Shown here piece after piece: positions 1 through 7,941 of a DNA stretch of 64,000 nucleotides. Origin of the DNA: Bhargavaea sp. CC-171006. Lineage in GTDB: Bacteria > Bacillota > Bacilli > Bacillales_A > Planococcaceae. A model generated the notes under the pieces. That model did not search any database. It was not told the DNA's origin and saw only the letters and a program-made list of their open reading frames with translations. A program made the position numbers and the translations under genes. The stretch spans positions 124,001 through 188,000 of the forward strand of contig NZ_QUZH01000004.1 in assembly GCF_009761675.1 (NCBI RefSeq). Reading direction: 5' to 3'. The number at the start of each line of letters is the position of its first letter. Positions within the stretch are counted from its first letter, which is position 1.

Positions 1-120
1 GCCCGGAAAAATGCGATGAACAGATCTTTATTCATATGCAGCATCAACTCATTTCTCAAAACTAGTATTTAGTATAACGAAAAATCAGAGCAATCGGAAC
101 ATGATCGTGTCGAATTATGC

Positions 121-183
121 GGACATGTCCTCCTGCTCACCTTCATAAGATGGCAAATAGCCTGAAGCAAAGGAGCAATCGAA
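121..183 (+). promoter_or_regulatory. Structured leader of the DUF1646 gene (candidate sodium riboswitch)
   Basis: The 60 bases before the GTG start of the DUF1646 gene fold into nested stems: GGACATGTCC at 121-130, TGCTC 134-138 with GAGCA 173-177, CTTCA 141-145 with TGAAG 163-167, and GGC 152-154 with GCC 160-162. The outer stem covers the ribosome binding site AAGGAG at 170-175, so folding would block translation. DUF1646 genes are known to be controlled by the DUF1646-motif RNA, later described as a Na+-sensing riboswitch. I could not align this leader to that consensus from memory, so the class is inference and only the stems are seen. Confidence 0.4.
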
Positions 184-1191
184 GTGACAACCGGACTCCT
201 CATCATTCTTCTCCTTGTTCTCGTCCTGCCGTTTGCCGTGAAGCCCATCGAACGGCAACTGGAACTGTTTCTTCTCGTCATGGGGATCGCTGCGGCCATC
301 ACTGGTGGGATGATGAACCGCGAACTGCTCGGACAGGCCTTTTCCGACCCTCTTCCGATCACGCTGACCGTGCTCGGCGCCGGCATCGTCTTCCGCCTGT
401 TTTACCGGCAACTTACGGGGGGCATCCGTTGGCTCCGGAAAGTCGTGCCCGACAGACTTCTTTACGCGTTACTTGTCATCCTGCTCGGACTGGTATCGAG
501 CGTCATTACCGCCATCATCGCAGCGCTTGTGCTCGTCACGGTGACCGGCACATTGGGACTTGCCCGGCGCTCCGAGATCCGGCTCGTCATCCTCGCCTGC
601 TACTCGATTGGTCTTGGTGCCGCACTCACTCCGATCGGTGAACCCCTCTCCACCATCACGGTACAGAAACTGAATGCAGAGTTTTCGTTTCTCTTTAACC
701 TGATCGGCCTGGACGTCCTCACGGCCATCCTGATGTTCGGAATCCTTGCGGCTGTGTGGGTCGACCCGCCGGAAAAAGAGGCCGGCGGCACACCTCCGCC
801 TCCCGAGCCGGTTACCTCGATCTTCACGCGTTCGTTCAAAGTATACCTCTTCATCATGGCACTCACGATGCTCGGCGCCGGATTTGAACCGCTGATCCGC
901 GAGCACCTCACCGATGTCGCACCGGGCACGCTTTACTGGATGAACATGCTGTCCGCCGTCCTTGACAATGCCACGCTGGCTGCTGCCGAAATCAGTCCGC
1001 TCATGCAATTTGACGCCATCCGAGCGATCCTTCTCGGTCTTCTCATCAGCGGCGGGATGCTGATCCCCGGGAATATCCCGAACATCATCTCCGCAGGCAA
1101 ACTCAGGATCAGCAGCGGTGAATGGGCGGCATTCGGCGTTCCGGTCGGACTGGTCGCGTTAGTCGTCTATTACATCATAGGAATTTGGTAA
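184..1191 (+). CDS. DUF1646 family membrane transporter (putative cation transporter)
   Basis: A 335-residue polytopic membrane protein with about ten hydrophobic segments from residue 4 to the C-terminus and a short charged, proline-rich loop around residues 196-212 (PPEKEAGGTPPPPEP). The sequence is typical of the DUF1646 family of the ion-transporter superfamily, whose members are thought to move Na+ or other cations; transport here is inferred. The start is GTG at 184, placed 8 bases after AAGGAG. It is a single gene facing rsgA and shares a two-way terminator with it. The upstream leader suggests ion-dependent control of translation. Conserved polar motifs include GLGAALTPIGEPLSTI and the matching C-terminal GGMLIPGNIPNI, as expected for inverted-repeat ion transporters. 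Confidence 0.8.
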   Translation: MTTGLLIILLLVLVLPFAVKPIERQLELFLLVMGIAAAITGGMMNRELLGQAFSDPLPITLTVLGAGIVFRLFYRQLTGGIRWLRKVVPDRLLYALLVILLGLVSSVITAIIAALVLVTVTGTLGLARRSEIRLVILACYSIGLGAALTPIGEPLSTITVQKLNAEFSFLFNLIGLDVLTAILMFGILAAVWVDPPEKEAGGTPPPPEPVTSIFTRSFKVYLFIMALTMLGAGFEPLIREHLTDVAPGTLYWMNMLSAVLDNATLAAAEISPLMQFDAIRAILLGLLISGGMLIPGNIPNIISAGKLRISSGEWAAFGVPVGLVALVVYYIIGIW

Positions 1192-1196
1192 TAAAA

Positions 1197-1231
1197 AAAC
1201 GGATGCCCCGAGCAAAGGGGGCATCCGTTTT
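1197..1231. terminator. Two-way terminator between DUF1646 gene and rsgA
   Basis: A perfect stem of ACGGATGCCCC with GGGGCATCCGT, flanked by A and T runs on both sides, lies between the convergent ends of the two genes. The rsgA stop codon overlaps its right edge. Confidence 0.9.
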
Positions 1232-2315
1232 ATCGTTTCTGCTTCTGTTTTTGTGCGCGGCGCACGGCCTTGGTCAGGTCCTTGCGCTGCTTTGCGCTTG
1301 CCATTCTGGCACGGGCATCGGATTTCTGTTCGATATAGGCGATTTCCCGCTGAAGCTTAAAATAGCTCGTGAGTCTTTCTTCCGGCAGCCGGCCGTCTTC
1401 AACTGCTTCGCGGACAGCGCAGCCCGGTTCTTTTCCATGTCCACAGTCGCGGTATCGGCAAGAATCTGCCAGTTCGTCAATATCACTGAAACCGGATTCC
1501 AGCCCCTCGCTTTGATCCATCAGCTGGAGTTCGCGCATTCCCGGTGTGTCAATCAGGCAGGCGCCTCCGGGAAGCGGAATCAGTTCACGATGTGTCGTCG
1601 TATGGCGCCCTTTTGCGTCATCTTCGCGAATATCTTGCACGGCCATCATTTCCTTGCCCGACAATGCATTCGTCAGGGTCGACTTGCCAGCGCCCGATGA
1701 ACCGAGAAGTGCGGCCGTCACCCCTTCGCCCAGAAAGCTGCGGACTTCGTCCAGCCCTTCGCCGGTTACCGCACTTACGAGCACCGTATCAACCCCAAAC
1801 GCAATGCCTCCGAGCTCATCAAGATAATCGGATGGATTTTCGCACAAATCCTTTTTCGTCAGCACGATCACCGGCCTTGCTCCGGAATCCCAGGCCGCTA
1901 CCAAGTAACGCTCGAGCCTCCGGGCATTAAAGTCAGCATTTAGACTCATGACGAGAAAAACGATATCCACATTCGCCGCAACAATCTGTTCCTCGGCACG
2001 CTGCCCCGCTTCCTTTCGCGTGAAGACCGAAGTCCGGTCGAGCAGCGCATGAATGATGCCTTTTTCCTCGCCGGGCATTTGCTCCACGAGCACCCAGTCC
2101 CCGACCGATGGGAAATCCATCCGTCCGGACGAACGGAACGCATAGCTGCCCGAAACTGTAGAAAGCCACTCCCCATGCTCCGTCACCACGCGGTACATCC
2201 GCTTATGTTCAAGAACCACCCGGCCAGGAATGCACCGGGAAAATTCGGGTGTCGCCATCAGGCTTTCCGCCTGCGCCTTGAACGGATCTTTAAAACCATA
2301 TTGGGTCATATTCAA
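1230..2315 (-). CDS. rsgA: Ribosome small-subunit-dependent GTPase A (RsgA/YjeQ type)
   Basis: A circularly permuted GTPase that checks late 30S subunit maturation in the cytoplasm. Seen: N-terminal OB-fold region (about 25-100), G4 motif TKKD at 153-156, G5-like SAVTGEG at 181-187, Walker A GSSGAGKST at 205-213, switch I with GRHTTTHREL near 236-245, G3 DTPG at 256-259, and a zinc-binding C-terminus with C286, C291, H293 and C299. At 361 residues it matches the longer YjeQ form rather than the roughly 300-residue B. subtilis CpgA/YloQ form, and it is not next to prkC, so it may be a second paralogue. The start is TTG at 2315, 8 bases after AGGAGG; an ATG two codons later is too far from the site. 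It is preceded by a leader with a uORF and a terminator. Confidence 0.92.
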   Translation of the reverse strand: MNMTQYGFKDPFKAQAESLMATPEFSRCIPGRVVLEHKRMYRVVTEHGEWLSTVSGSYAFRSSGRMDFPSVGDWVLVEQMPGEEKGIIHALLDRTSVFTRKEAGQRAEEQIVAANVDIVFLVMSLNADFNARRLERYLVAAWDSGARPVIVLTKKDLCENPSDYLDELGGIAFGVDTVLVSAVTGEGLDEVRSFLGEGVTAALLGSSGAGKSTLTNALSGKEMMAVQDIREDDAKGRHTTTHRELIPLPGGACLIDTPGMRELQLMDQSEGLESGFSDIDELADSCRYRDCGHGKEPGCAVREAVEDGRLPEERLTSYFKLQREIAYIEQKSDARARMASAKQRKDLTKAVRRAQKQKQKR

Positions 2316-2345
2316 ATTTATTTCCTCCTGTTATGTCCGTGTCCA

Positions 2346-2394
2346 TAAGAAAAACCTCCGACAGCATACCGGCAATCCGGCGGCTGTGGAGGTT
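2346..2394 (-). terminator. Leader terminator/attenuator upstream of rsgA
   Basis: On the minus strand AACCTCC-CAGC pairs with GCTG-GGAGGTT (arms at 2383-2394 and 2353-2365), with an inner CCGG/CCGG pairing and a following TTTTTC run, 35 bases before rsgA. GAGAAC at its 5' edge can instead pair with GTTCTC about 15 bases upstream (near 2412-2417), which would break the base of the terminator stem. This is the arrangement of a transcription attenuator. Confidence 0.7.
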
Positions 2395-2421
2395 CTCAGG
2401 CACGCGAAACAGGAGAACGCG

Positions 2422-2493
2422 TCAAAACGCGCCCCGCAGGCGTGTGAGTCCAGGCCGACCGGATTGTTTTATTGCAATCTGTACGTTTGCCAT
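2422..2493 (-). CDS. Short leader peptide (uORF) upstream of rsgA
   Basis: A 23-codon frame: ATG at 2493, GGTGA ribosome binding site a few bases upstream, TGA at 2422-2424. The peptide begins MANVQIAIKQ and ends LTRLRGAF. It lies between a good promoter and the leader terminator. The RLR tripeptide fits the +X+ motif at which macrolide-bound ribosomes stall in several erm leader peptides (established family knowledge). Whether this uORF is translated or senses a drug is inference. Confidence 0.55.
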   Translation of the reverse strand: MANVQIAIKQSGRPGLTRLRGAF

Positions 2494-2526
2494 CTCACAT
2501 CACCTGCTTTCCGTTGTTTGGTAAAA

Positions 2527-2557
2527 ACAGAATACCAAGACGGGGCCTGTCCCGTCA
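2527..2557 (-). promoter_or_regulatory. Sigma-A promoter of the rsgA leader
   Basis: The minus strand carries TTGACG, an 18-base spacer and TATTCT. The predicted start point lies about 30 bases before the uORF, so the transcript would contain uORF, terminator and rsgA. Confidence 0.7.
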
Positions 2558-2575
2558 ATCGGTTTCTGAAAATTA

Positions 2576-3310
2576 TTATTCTGCGCCAGATTCATCGGCT
2601 GGAGATGCATCTTGAGCGGAAGAGTCTGCAGATGGTGCTTCTGGCGCCGGAGTAGTTGGCTGGCTGGTTTCCGTCGGCTGAGTGTTTTCAGCCGGTTCGG
2701 TTGTTGCAGGTGGTGCCGGCTGTTCCGGAGCTTTCTCGGTTTTCTTGGCAGGCGCCCCTGTTTCTGGTTGTGCTGATTCAGCCGGGTTCTCAGGTACTGT
2801 CTGCTGATCCGGTTGATTAGCTGGTGCCGGCTGCGGTGCCGAGTCTATTTTCTTCGGCTGGTTCTTCTCCGCCATTTTCTTCGCCTTATCAGCGGCCTTG
2901 TCGATCTCCTTAATGGCCTTTTGCACTTCTTTCTCTACCTCGTCAAGATATTCCTGCTTGTCCCAGTCCGCACTACCTTGTCCGATCCCTGCCATCAGAC
3001 TGGCTGCATAATCACGGAGCGCCTGGACACGTCGGGCTTTCTCGGCATTTGTAAAATCCTCAATCTCCTTTGCCGCTCCGCCGATTGATTGGTTCAGTTC
3101 TGCCTGAAGTTCACCCATCAGTCTGTTTTTCTCCGTCTTGATGGCCGCATCAATTTCATTCACTGACTGCGATCGCTTGCCGTTAAACCAGTTTTCCAGC
3201 ATCGCCCCCGCGTCTTGCCCTGCATTCGCCCTCATCAGACCGCTTCCTGCAATTACTAACAGACAGACTGCAATGACCAAAAGCAGGCGCTTATAAAACT
3301 TGTCGGACAC
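2576..3310 (-). CDS. Membrane-anchored or secreted coiled-coil protein with proline-rich tail, unknown function
   Basis: 244 residues, not recognised as a named family. An N-terminal hydrophobic segment (residues 9-27, LLLVIAVCLLVIAGSGL) is a signal peptide or anchor. It is followed by the motif GAMLENWFNGK, then charged helices rich in Glu, Lys and Ala (about 45-150, probably coiled coil), then about 90 residues of low-complexity Pro, Ala, Thr, Glu and Gln that look like a wall-spanning tail. The G-x-x-L-x-x-W-[YF] motif after the signal is shared with the two genes upstream, so the three form a family. The start is GTG at 3310 with GGGGGTGG just upstream. It is the last gene of the trio; a weak hairpin separates it from the middle gene. 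Confidence 0.75.
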   Translation of the reverse strand: MSDKFYKRLLLVIAVCLLVIAGSGLMRANAGQDAGAMLENWFNGKRSQSVNEIDAAIKTEKNRLMGELQAELNQSIGGAAKEIEDFTNAEKARRVQALRDYAASLMAGIGQGSADWDKQEYLDEVEKEVQKAIKEIDKAADKAKKMAEKNQPKKIDSAPQPAPANQPDQQTVPENPAESAQPETGAPAKKTEKAPEQPAPPATTEPAENTQPTETSQPTTPAPEAPSADSSAQDASPADESGAE

Positions 3311-3334
3311 ACTTCCACCCCCTTATAGAAGAAT

Positions 3335-3357
3335 AGGACCTCGGAAGTCGAGGTCCT
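3335..3357. terminator. Intra-operon hairpin between second and third secreted-protein genes
   Basis: A perfect 9-bp stem AGGACCTCG/CGAGGTCCT with a 5-base loop. The T run is on the plus side (GTTTT); the minus side has only ATTCTTC, so on the operon strand it is a weak terminator or an mRNA-stabilising hairpin. Confidence 0.55.
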
Positions 3358-3375
3358 GTTTTAACTCTTTTAAAA

Positions 3376-4143
3376 TCAGATACCGTTGACGAGATTTTGC
3401 ATCTGCTGTTTCGCATCCCCTTCAAGTAGGTCTGCTTGGGCTTGAATTGCATCTTTCTGTGCAGTTACAAGTTGATCTTTCCTAGTGTTAACGACGCCGC
3501 GAAGACGCTCAATTTCAGCATCGATCATGCCTTTGATTTCTTCAACAGAAGCATCTTTGTTTTCTTGGAGCTTCGCAGCCAGATCACCTTTTACGTATTT
3601 AATAGTTTCATCTACTTCACCGACTGCAGTAGTTGTAGTTTGCTCAAGGTGGGCATTCAGAGCATCAAGGGCTTCCTGGCCTTTTGCATCTGAATGTTTT
3701 TTCAAATCGGCAAGTGCTTGGTTCTGGGCAGCCTTACCCGCATTCTGTATTAAGAATTTTGATGCATTTTCTAATGCCAAGAATTGACTATCCATATATC
3801 CTGCAATCCTTGAATATTCCGTTTTCAAAGCATCTACGTGCTCATCGGCAGCTGTTTCAATCTTAGCAGAAGCCGCATCACTACTAGCTGTCCCGGCATT
3901 CAAAATGTCCTGCCCAGCTCCACTTTTAATAGTATTGTATTCTGCCCATGCGTCTTCAGCTGCTCCTTTACCGTAAGCACCTGTTTCATTCGCAATCTCA
4001 ACAGAGGTGTTTGTGAATTGTCCCTTATACCAATTTGATAGTTTCGCCCCCGCATCCGATGCCCCAAATGCAACACCGCCGCCACCTACGAGTAGTACTG
4101 CTGCTGTCCCTGCTGCTACCTTGCTTTTCATCGTCTTCAACAT
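3376..4143 (-). CDS. Secreted helical protein with GxxLxxWY motif, unknown function
   Basis: 255 residues beginning with a clear Sec signal peptide (positive MLKTMKSK, hydrophobic AAGTAAVLLVGGGGVAFG, likely cleavage after about residue 27). The mature part starts SDAGAKLSNWYKGQF, the motif also seen in its two neighbours, and continues as one long predicted helical region rich in Ala, Glu, Lys and Gln with few prolines and no cysteine. There is no catalytic motif that I recognise. It resembles an extracellular coiled-coil or filament-like protein, but that is inference. ATG at 4143 follows a GGGGAAA ribosome binding site. It lies 44 bases after the first gene of the trio. Confidence 0.75.
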   Translation of the reverse strand: MLKTMKSKVAAGTAAVLLVGGGGVAFGASDAGAKLSNWYKGQFTNTSVEIANETGAYGKGAAEDAWAEYNTIKSGAGQDILNAGTASSDAASAKIETAADEHVDALKTEYSRIAGYMDSQFLALENASKFLIQNAGKAAQNQALADLKKHSDAKGQEALDALNAHLEQTTTTAVGEVDETIKYVKGDLAAKLQENKDASVEEIKGMIDAEIERLRGVVNTRKDQLVTAQKDAIQAQADLLEGDAKQQMQNLVNGI

Positions 4144-4187
4144 TTGTCATTTCCCCATTTCTTCGTGTATTGGTATGGTTGGATGTC

Positions 4188-4601
4188 TCAGTGCTCGCTG
4201 AGCACGTCTTCCAAGATGCGGTTGACATCCGATTCAATCTCCGCTTCCAGTTGTTTGCCGGCGGTGCCATCCTTCAGGTCTTCCTTGATGGCCGCCGCGG
4301 ACTGTTTCAGCTCGGCTTCCAATTTCAGCCGGTGGGCTTCCAACTCTCTTGCAACACGCTCTTCCTCGGCCTCCCCCAAATCGAGGATGTCAGCTCCAAG
4401 TCTATTTTTTGCTGACATGACGTAAGTCCCGAAGTCTGCAAGAAGTTCGGCGGTGTGTTGTTCCGCCTCGGCGGCAATCCCCTCACTCTCCTTCCGGAAG
4501 GCATCTTCATACCAGCCGGATAGGGAGCCCGATGCGTATGCATGCATAGTGCCCGCAACGGCGATCAGGGTAAACGCCGTTACGGTCAACCTATTTTTCA
4601 T
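4188..4601 (-). CDS. Small secreted helical protein with GxxLxxWY motif, unknown function
   Basis: 137 residues when started at ATG 4601, which has a strong GGAGGGGGGAG site just upstream; a longer upstream frame exists but has no such site. The signal peptide (MKNRLTVTAFTLIAVAGTMHAYA) is followed by SGSLSGWYEDAF, the same motif as in the two downstream proteins, then a highly charged Glu/Ala/Leu-rich helix to the end. It is first in a three-gene operon. It could be a partner or subunit of a shared extracellular assembly; no function is known to me. Confidence 0.75.
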   Translation of the reverse strand: MKNRLTVTAFTLIAVAGTMHAYASGSLSGWYEDAFRKESEGIAAEAEQHTAELLADFGTYVMSAKNRLGADILDLGEAEEERVARELEAHRLKLEAELKQSAAAIKEDLKDGTAGKQLEAEIESDVNRILEDVLSEH

Positions 4602-4748
4602 CTCATCTCCCCCCTCCGGCTGCGGTCTCTGCCCTGCCTTATATATATATGCCGTTTCTATCACCACTTATGACTAAATTCTTATAAAAATTTTAAAAAC
4701 ATATAAACCAGTACATTCTCTACCTATGTAAATAGTCTCGTGAAATAA

Positions 4749-4777
4749 AATACGGACTTCAAATGGAAGTCCGTTTA
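4749..4777. terminator. Hairpin terminator
   Basis: A 9-bp stem ACGGACTTC/GAAGTCCGT with A/T-rich flanks on both sides (AAAATA before, TTTAG after). No gene ends immediately beside it, so its transcript is unclear. Confidence 0.6.
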
Positions 4778-4859
4778 GCTCCTACTATTCACTTGATCCG
4801 GTATGGCGGACTGAACCTAACTAGTAGTAATGCTATCTCGAAAAGACAGCAAGAATATA

Positions 4860-4888
4860 AAACCGGACTCTCATTCGAGTCCGGTTTT
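4860..4888. terminator. Terminator downstream of the Nramp-like gene
   Basis: A 9-bp stem ACCGGACTC/GAGTCCGGT flanked by AAAA and TTTT, 9 bases past the stop of the Nramp-like gene on the minus strand. Confidence 0.85.
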
Positions 4889-4896
4889 AATATAAA

Positions 4897-6099
4897 TCAC
4901 TTAAACAATTGCGGAATCCCATTGATCAGGGAATACCCACCCATCAGGGCCATTGCGATGACCGTGATCACGCCGACAACAGTCAGCCACATCGGGTGTT
5001 TGTAATCCCCGACGATGCGTGCTTTGTAAGCGGCAATCAGCATGACGCCAAGTGCGAGCGGCAGGATGAGGCCATTCAGCGAGCCGACGAGGACCAGTAT
5101 TTTGACCGGTTGTCCGACAATGACAAAGACGAGAGTCGAAATCAGAATGAATCCGATGATGAATTTCTTGGCATGCCGGTCGATCCACGGGCTGAACGAC
5201 CGGATAAAGGAAACGGACGTGTATGCAGCCCCGACGACGGATGTCACTGCTGCGGACCACATGACGACACCGAAAATCTTATACCCGATGTTTCCAGCCG
5301 CATGCTGGAAGACGGATGCCGGCGGATTGCCCGGATCCAGTTTCAGCCCTTGCGAGACGACACCCAGGACGGCAAGAAACAGAAGGATTCGCATAAGCGA
5401 GGCGACCCCGATGGCAGTGACCGCGCTTTTGGTGACAACAGGAAGGTATTCTTTCCCCTTGATGCCGGCATCAATCAGCCGGTGGCCGCCCGCGAATGTA
5501 ATGTAACCGCCGACTGTTCCTCCGACAAGCGTGACGATCGCCAGAATATCCAGCTCGAGTGGTGCAACGGTCCGCAGCGCCGCTTCCCCGTATGGGGGTT
5601 GCGCGGTGAACATCACATAAAGCGTGAGGGCGATCATGACAAAGCCCAGAATTTGCGTAAACCGGTCCATGGCGCGGCCCGCTTCCTTGACGACAAAGAT
5701 GCCGACAGCGAGAACGCAGCTGATGATGGCACCTGTTTTCGGATCGATGCCAAACAGCACATTCGCACCCAGTCCCGCACCGCCGATGTTGCCGATGTTA
5801 AAGGCGAGACCGCCCATCACGACAAGCAATGCCAGCACATAGCCGAGGCCGGGCAGTACATCGTTTGCAATGTCCTGCGCCCGCTTGCCGGAGACGGCGA
5901 TGATCCGCCAGATGTTCAGCTGCGCTGCAATGTCGATCAGAACGGAAATGAGGATGACGAATGCGAAACTCGCCAAGAGCTGTTCCGTGAATACGGTTGT
6001 CTGCGTCAGAAAGCCCGGTCCGATGGCCGAGGTGGCCATCAGGAACGCGGCACCGAGCATGACACTCCGCAATTGTTTTTTCTCTAATGTCTGATTCAT
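4897..6099 (-). CDS. ycsG: Nramp-related membrane transporter (YcsG type)
   Basis: 400 residues with about eleven membrane segments. It belongs to the Nramp superfamily in overall layout and in its position beside the 5-oxoprolinase genes, as in the B. subtilis ycsF-ycsG region. However, helix 1 reads AIGPGFLTQTT (26-34) where metal-transporting Nramps have DPGN, and helix 6 reads GGYITFAGGHRLIDAG (about 197-212) where they have MPH. The metal ligands are therefore missing, and a substrate other than Mn2+/Fe2+, perhaps linked to 5-oxoproline, is more likely (inference). ATG at 6099 follows AGGGGGAAAC. It is the last gene of the pxpB-pxpC-pxpA operon. Confidence 0.85.
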   Translation of the reverse strand: MNQTLEKKQLRSVMLGAAFLMATSAIGPGFLTQTTVFTEQLLASFAFVILISVLIDIAAQLNIWRIIAVSGKRAQDIANDVLPGLGYVLALLVVMGGLAFNIGNIGGAGLGANVLFGIDPKTGAIISCVLAVGIFVVKEAGRAMDRFTQILGFVMIALTLYVMFTAQPPYGEAALRTVAPLELDILAIVTLVGGTVGGYITFAGGHRLIDAGIKGKEYLPVVTKSAVTAIGVASLMRILLFLAVLGVVSQGLKLDPGNPPASVFQHAAGNIGYKIFGVVMWSAAVTSVVGAAYTSVSFIRSFSPWIDRHAKKFIIGFILISTLVFVIVGQPVKILVLVGSLNGLILPLALGVMLIAAYKARIVGDYKHPMWLTVVGVITVIAMALMGGYSLINGIPQLFK

Positions 6100-6157
6100 T
6101 TGTTTCCCCCTGAATGAAGCATGATTCGCTCTTTCTCTTGGATCTGCCTGTTCCTAA

Positions 6158-6931
6158 TCATGAAAATCGGCTGCCGATTTTCTCCACCCGGACCCCTTCA
6201 TCGGGCAGCAGGCCTTTGAGCCGCCGGGCGAACTCGAGTGCGGTTACGCCGTCGCCATGGATGCAGACAGTATCTGCCCTCAAGGCAAAGTCCGTCTCAT
6301 CGACTGTCCGCACCTTACCCTCTTTTACCATCCGGACCACCTGGGCACCTGCAATTTCCGGATCGGTGATCAGGGCGTTAGGTTCACGTCGGTTTGTGAG
6401 TGATCCGTCCGGCTGATAAGTGCGATCCGAGAAGACTTCGCTGGCGGTCCGGAGGCCAATTTTCTCTCCGGCCCTGACCAGTTCGCTGCCCGACAGGCCG
6501 AACAGAATCAGTTCAGGATTGACCGCGTACACCGCCTCCGCAATCGCCTCCGCCAGTGAAGAGTCTTTCGCTGCCATGTTATAGAGCGCGCCGTGCGGCT
6601 TGACGTGCTGCATCACGCCTCCCTCTGCCCGGACGAACGCATCGAGCGCGCCGATCTGGTACATCGTGAGGTCATACGCCTCTTCCGCTGAAATCGCCAT
6701 GGCTCGCCTGCCAAAACCGGACAGGTCCGGTGTTCCGGGGTGGGCTCCGATGCCGACGCCTTTTTCCAGTGCCATCCTAACCGTTTTCTTCATGACCGAC
6801 GGATCGCCCGCGTGGAAACCGCAGGCAACGTTGGCACTTGTGATGAGATCGAGGATGTCCTCATCATTCCCCATCGTGTAGGCACCGAACGATTCTCCCA
6901 AATCGCAGTTCAGGTCTACTTGATAATCCAT
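6158..6931 (-). CDS. pxpA: 5-oxoprolinase subunit A (LamB/YcsF family)
   Basis: 257 residues. PxpA works with PxpB and PxpC in ATP-dependent opening of 5-oxoproline (pyroglutamate) to glutamate in the cytoplasm. Diagnostic motifs are [11 protein letters not shown] at 6-16, [14 protein letters not shown] near 34-47, [15 protein letters not shown] near 77-91 and KPHGALYN near 128-135. The length matches the family. It starts 2 bases after the end of pxpC and is followed after 58 bases by the Nramp-like gene, so the four genes form one operon. Confidence 0.95.
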   Translation of the reverse strand: MDYQVDLNCDLGESFGAYTMGNDEDILDLITSANVACGFHAGDPSVMKKTVRMALEKGVGIGAHPGTPDLSGFGRRAMAISAEEAYDLTMYQIGALDAFVRAEGGVMQHVKPHGALYNMAAKDSSLAEAIAEAVYAVNPELILFGLSGSELVRAGEKIGLRTASEVFSDRTYQPDGSLTNRREPNALITDPEIAGAQVVRMVKEGKVRTVDETDFALRADTVCIHGDGVTALEFARRLKGLLPDEGVRVEKIGSRFS

Positions 6932-6933
6932 GT

Positions 6934-7941
6934 TTATACCCCTTTCATTTTCAGCTCAATGGCCAATTTTAGTTCCGCGAGTTCTTTCTTTTGCTGCATC
7001 AGCAGCTGCTGGGCCTCTTCGACGGACACTTCCCTGAATCGCAGCTTTGCCCCCGGCTTCATCTGGGCGACAAGCGGAAGGTCGACCGTTGCCGCCTGGC
7101 CGATCTTCGGGTAGCCCCCGGTTGTCTGCCGGTCGGCCATAAGCAGGATCGGGTTTCCGCCAGACGGCACCTGGACCGCTCCTGCCACGACCCCTTCCGA
7201 AAGAAGCTCACGCGGCTCGGACAGACGGAGCGTCTCGCCTTTCAGCCTGTAGCCCATCCGGTCCGATTCGGAAGAGACGGTGAACGTTCCGTTAAAGAAC
7301 AGTGACCTGCTTTCTCCATCAAACCAGTGATGCTGCGGCCCTTTCATCATCCGGATTTCCGCTTCGCTTCCGTAACGTGGCATCAGATCATCCGAAACGG
7401 ACCAGTCCGCTGCGCAAAATTTCTTGCCGGTTGCACCGGACAGTGCTTTTTCTGACCACTGCTTTGCGGGAGCGGATGGATTTCCGACCGGCAGCCGGTC
7501 CCCCTTCTCCAGGCAGCGGCCTTCGAAACCGCCGATTCGGGCCTTGGCATATGTCGACCTGCTGCCCATCACTTCCGGCACGTCGATCCCGCCTGCAACG
7601 GCCACATAGACCCTGCAGCCCGAGACAGGCTTGCCGAATGTGAGGGCAGCACCTGCCTTTACTGCGACCGGCCTCCACATCGGGACTGGTTCGCCATCAA
7701 TGCTTGGCGACAGGTCCCCTCCTGCCAATGCAATCAGATTGTCCGCCTCAAAGCGGATTGTTGGCCCGGCAAGTGCCGCTTCGATCGTGGCACATGTTTC
7801 ACTGTTTCCGACCAGCAGATTCGCTACCCGGTGTGCATATGTATCCATCGCGCCGCCCGCGACCACCCCGTACTGCTGGAAGCCCGGGCGACCCAAATCC
7901 TGGACGGACGTCTGGAGGCCCGGCTTTTCAATCATGAGCAT
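6934..7941 (-). CDS. pxpC: 5-oxoprolinase subunit C (KipA, biotin-dependent carboxylase-like domain)
   Basis: 335 residues from ATG 7941, which is 9 bases after GGAGG; the open frame extends further upstream but that part is simply pxpB read out of frame. The N-terminus [26 protein letters not shown] is typical of KipA/PxpC, and [15 protein letters not shown] and the late [10 protein letters not shown] motif are present. Together with PxpB it forms the part of 5-oxoprolinase homologous to amidolyases. It overlaps the end of pxpB by 14 bases, suggesting translational coupling. Confidence 0.93.
   Translation of the reverse strand: MLMIEKPGLQTSVQDLGRPGFQQYGVVAGGAMDTYAHRVANLLVGNSETCATIEAALAGPTIRFEADNLIALAGGDLSPSIDGEPVPMWRPVAVKAGAALTFGKPVSGCRVYVAVAGGIDVPEVMGSRSTYAKARIGGFEGRCLEKGDRLPVGNPSAPAKQWSEKALSGATGKKFCAADWSVSDDLMPRYGSEAEIRMMKGPQHHWFDGESRSLFFNGTFTVSSESDRMGYRLKGETLRLSEPRELLSEGVVAGAVQVPSGGNPILLMADRQTTGGYPKIGQAATVDLPLVAQMKPGAKLRFREVSVEEAQQLLMQQKKELAELKLAIELKMKGV

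Larger units (their letters stand above)
4602..4896. other. Intergenic region between secreted-protein operon and Nramp-like gene
   Basis: About 295 bases without a credible gene. It holds the upstream region of the secreted trio (AT-rich, several candidate -10 boxes, none decisive), and two separate strong hairpins at about 4749-4777 and 4860-4888. The 80 bases between the hairpins contain nothing that I recognise. Confidence 0.5.

Noticed and set aside
4778-4859. Small gene or RNA between two terminators
   Set aside because: The 80 bases show no credible start with ribosome binding site and no promoter clearly aligned with either hairpin.
4909-6087. Long open frame on the plus strand opposite the Nramp-like gene
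   Set aside because: It is the antisense shadow of a well-supported gene, rich in Asp, Arg and His with no family features; the same holds for long frames opposite glpK (29071-30555) and the flavoprotein (47975-49237).
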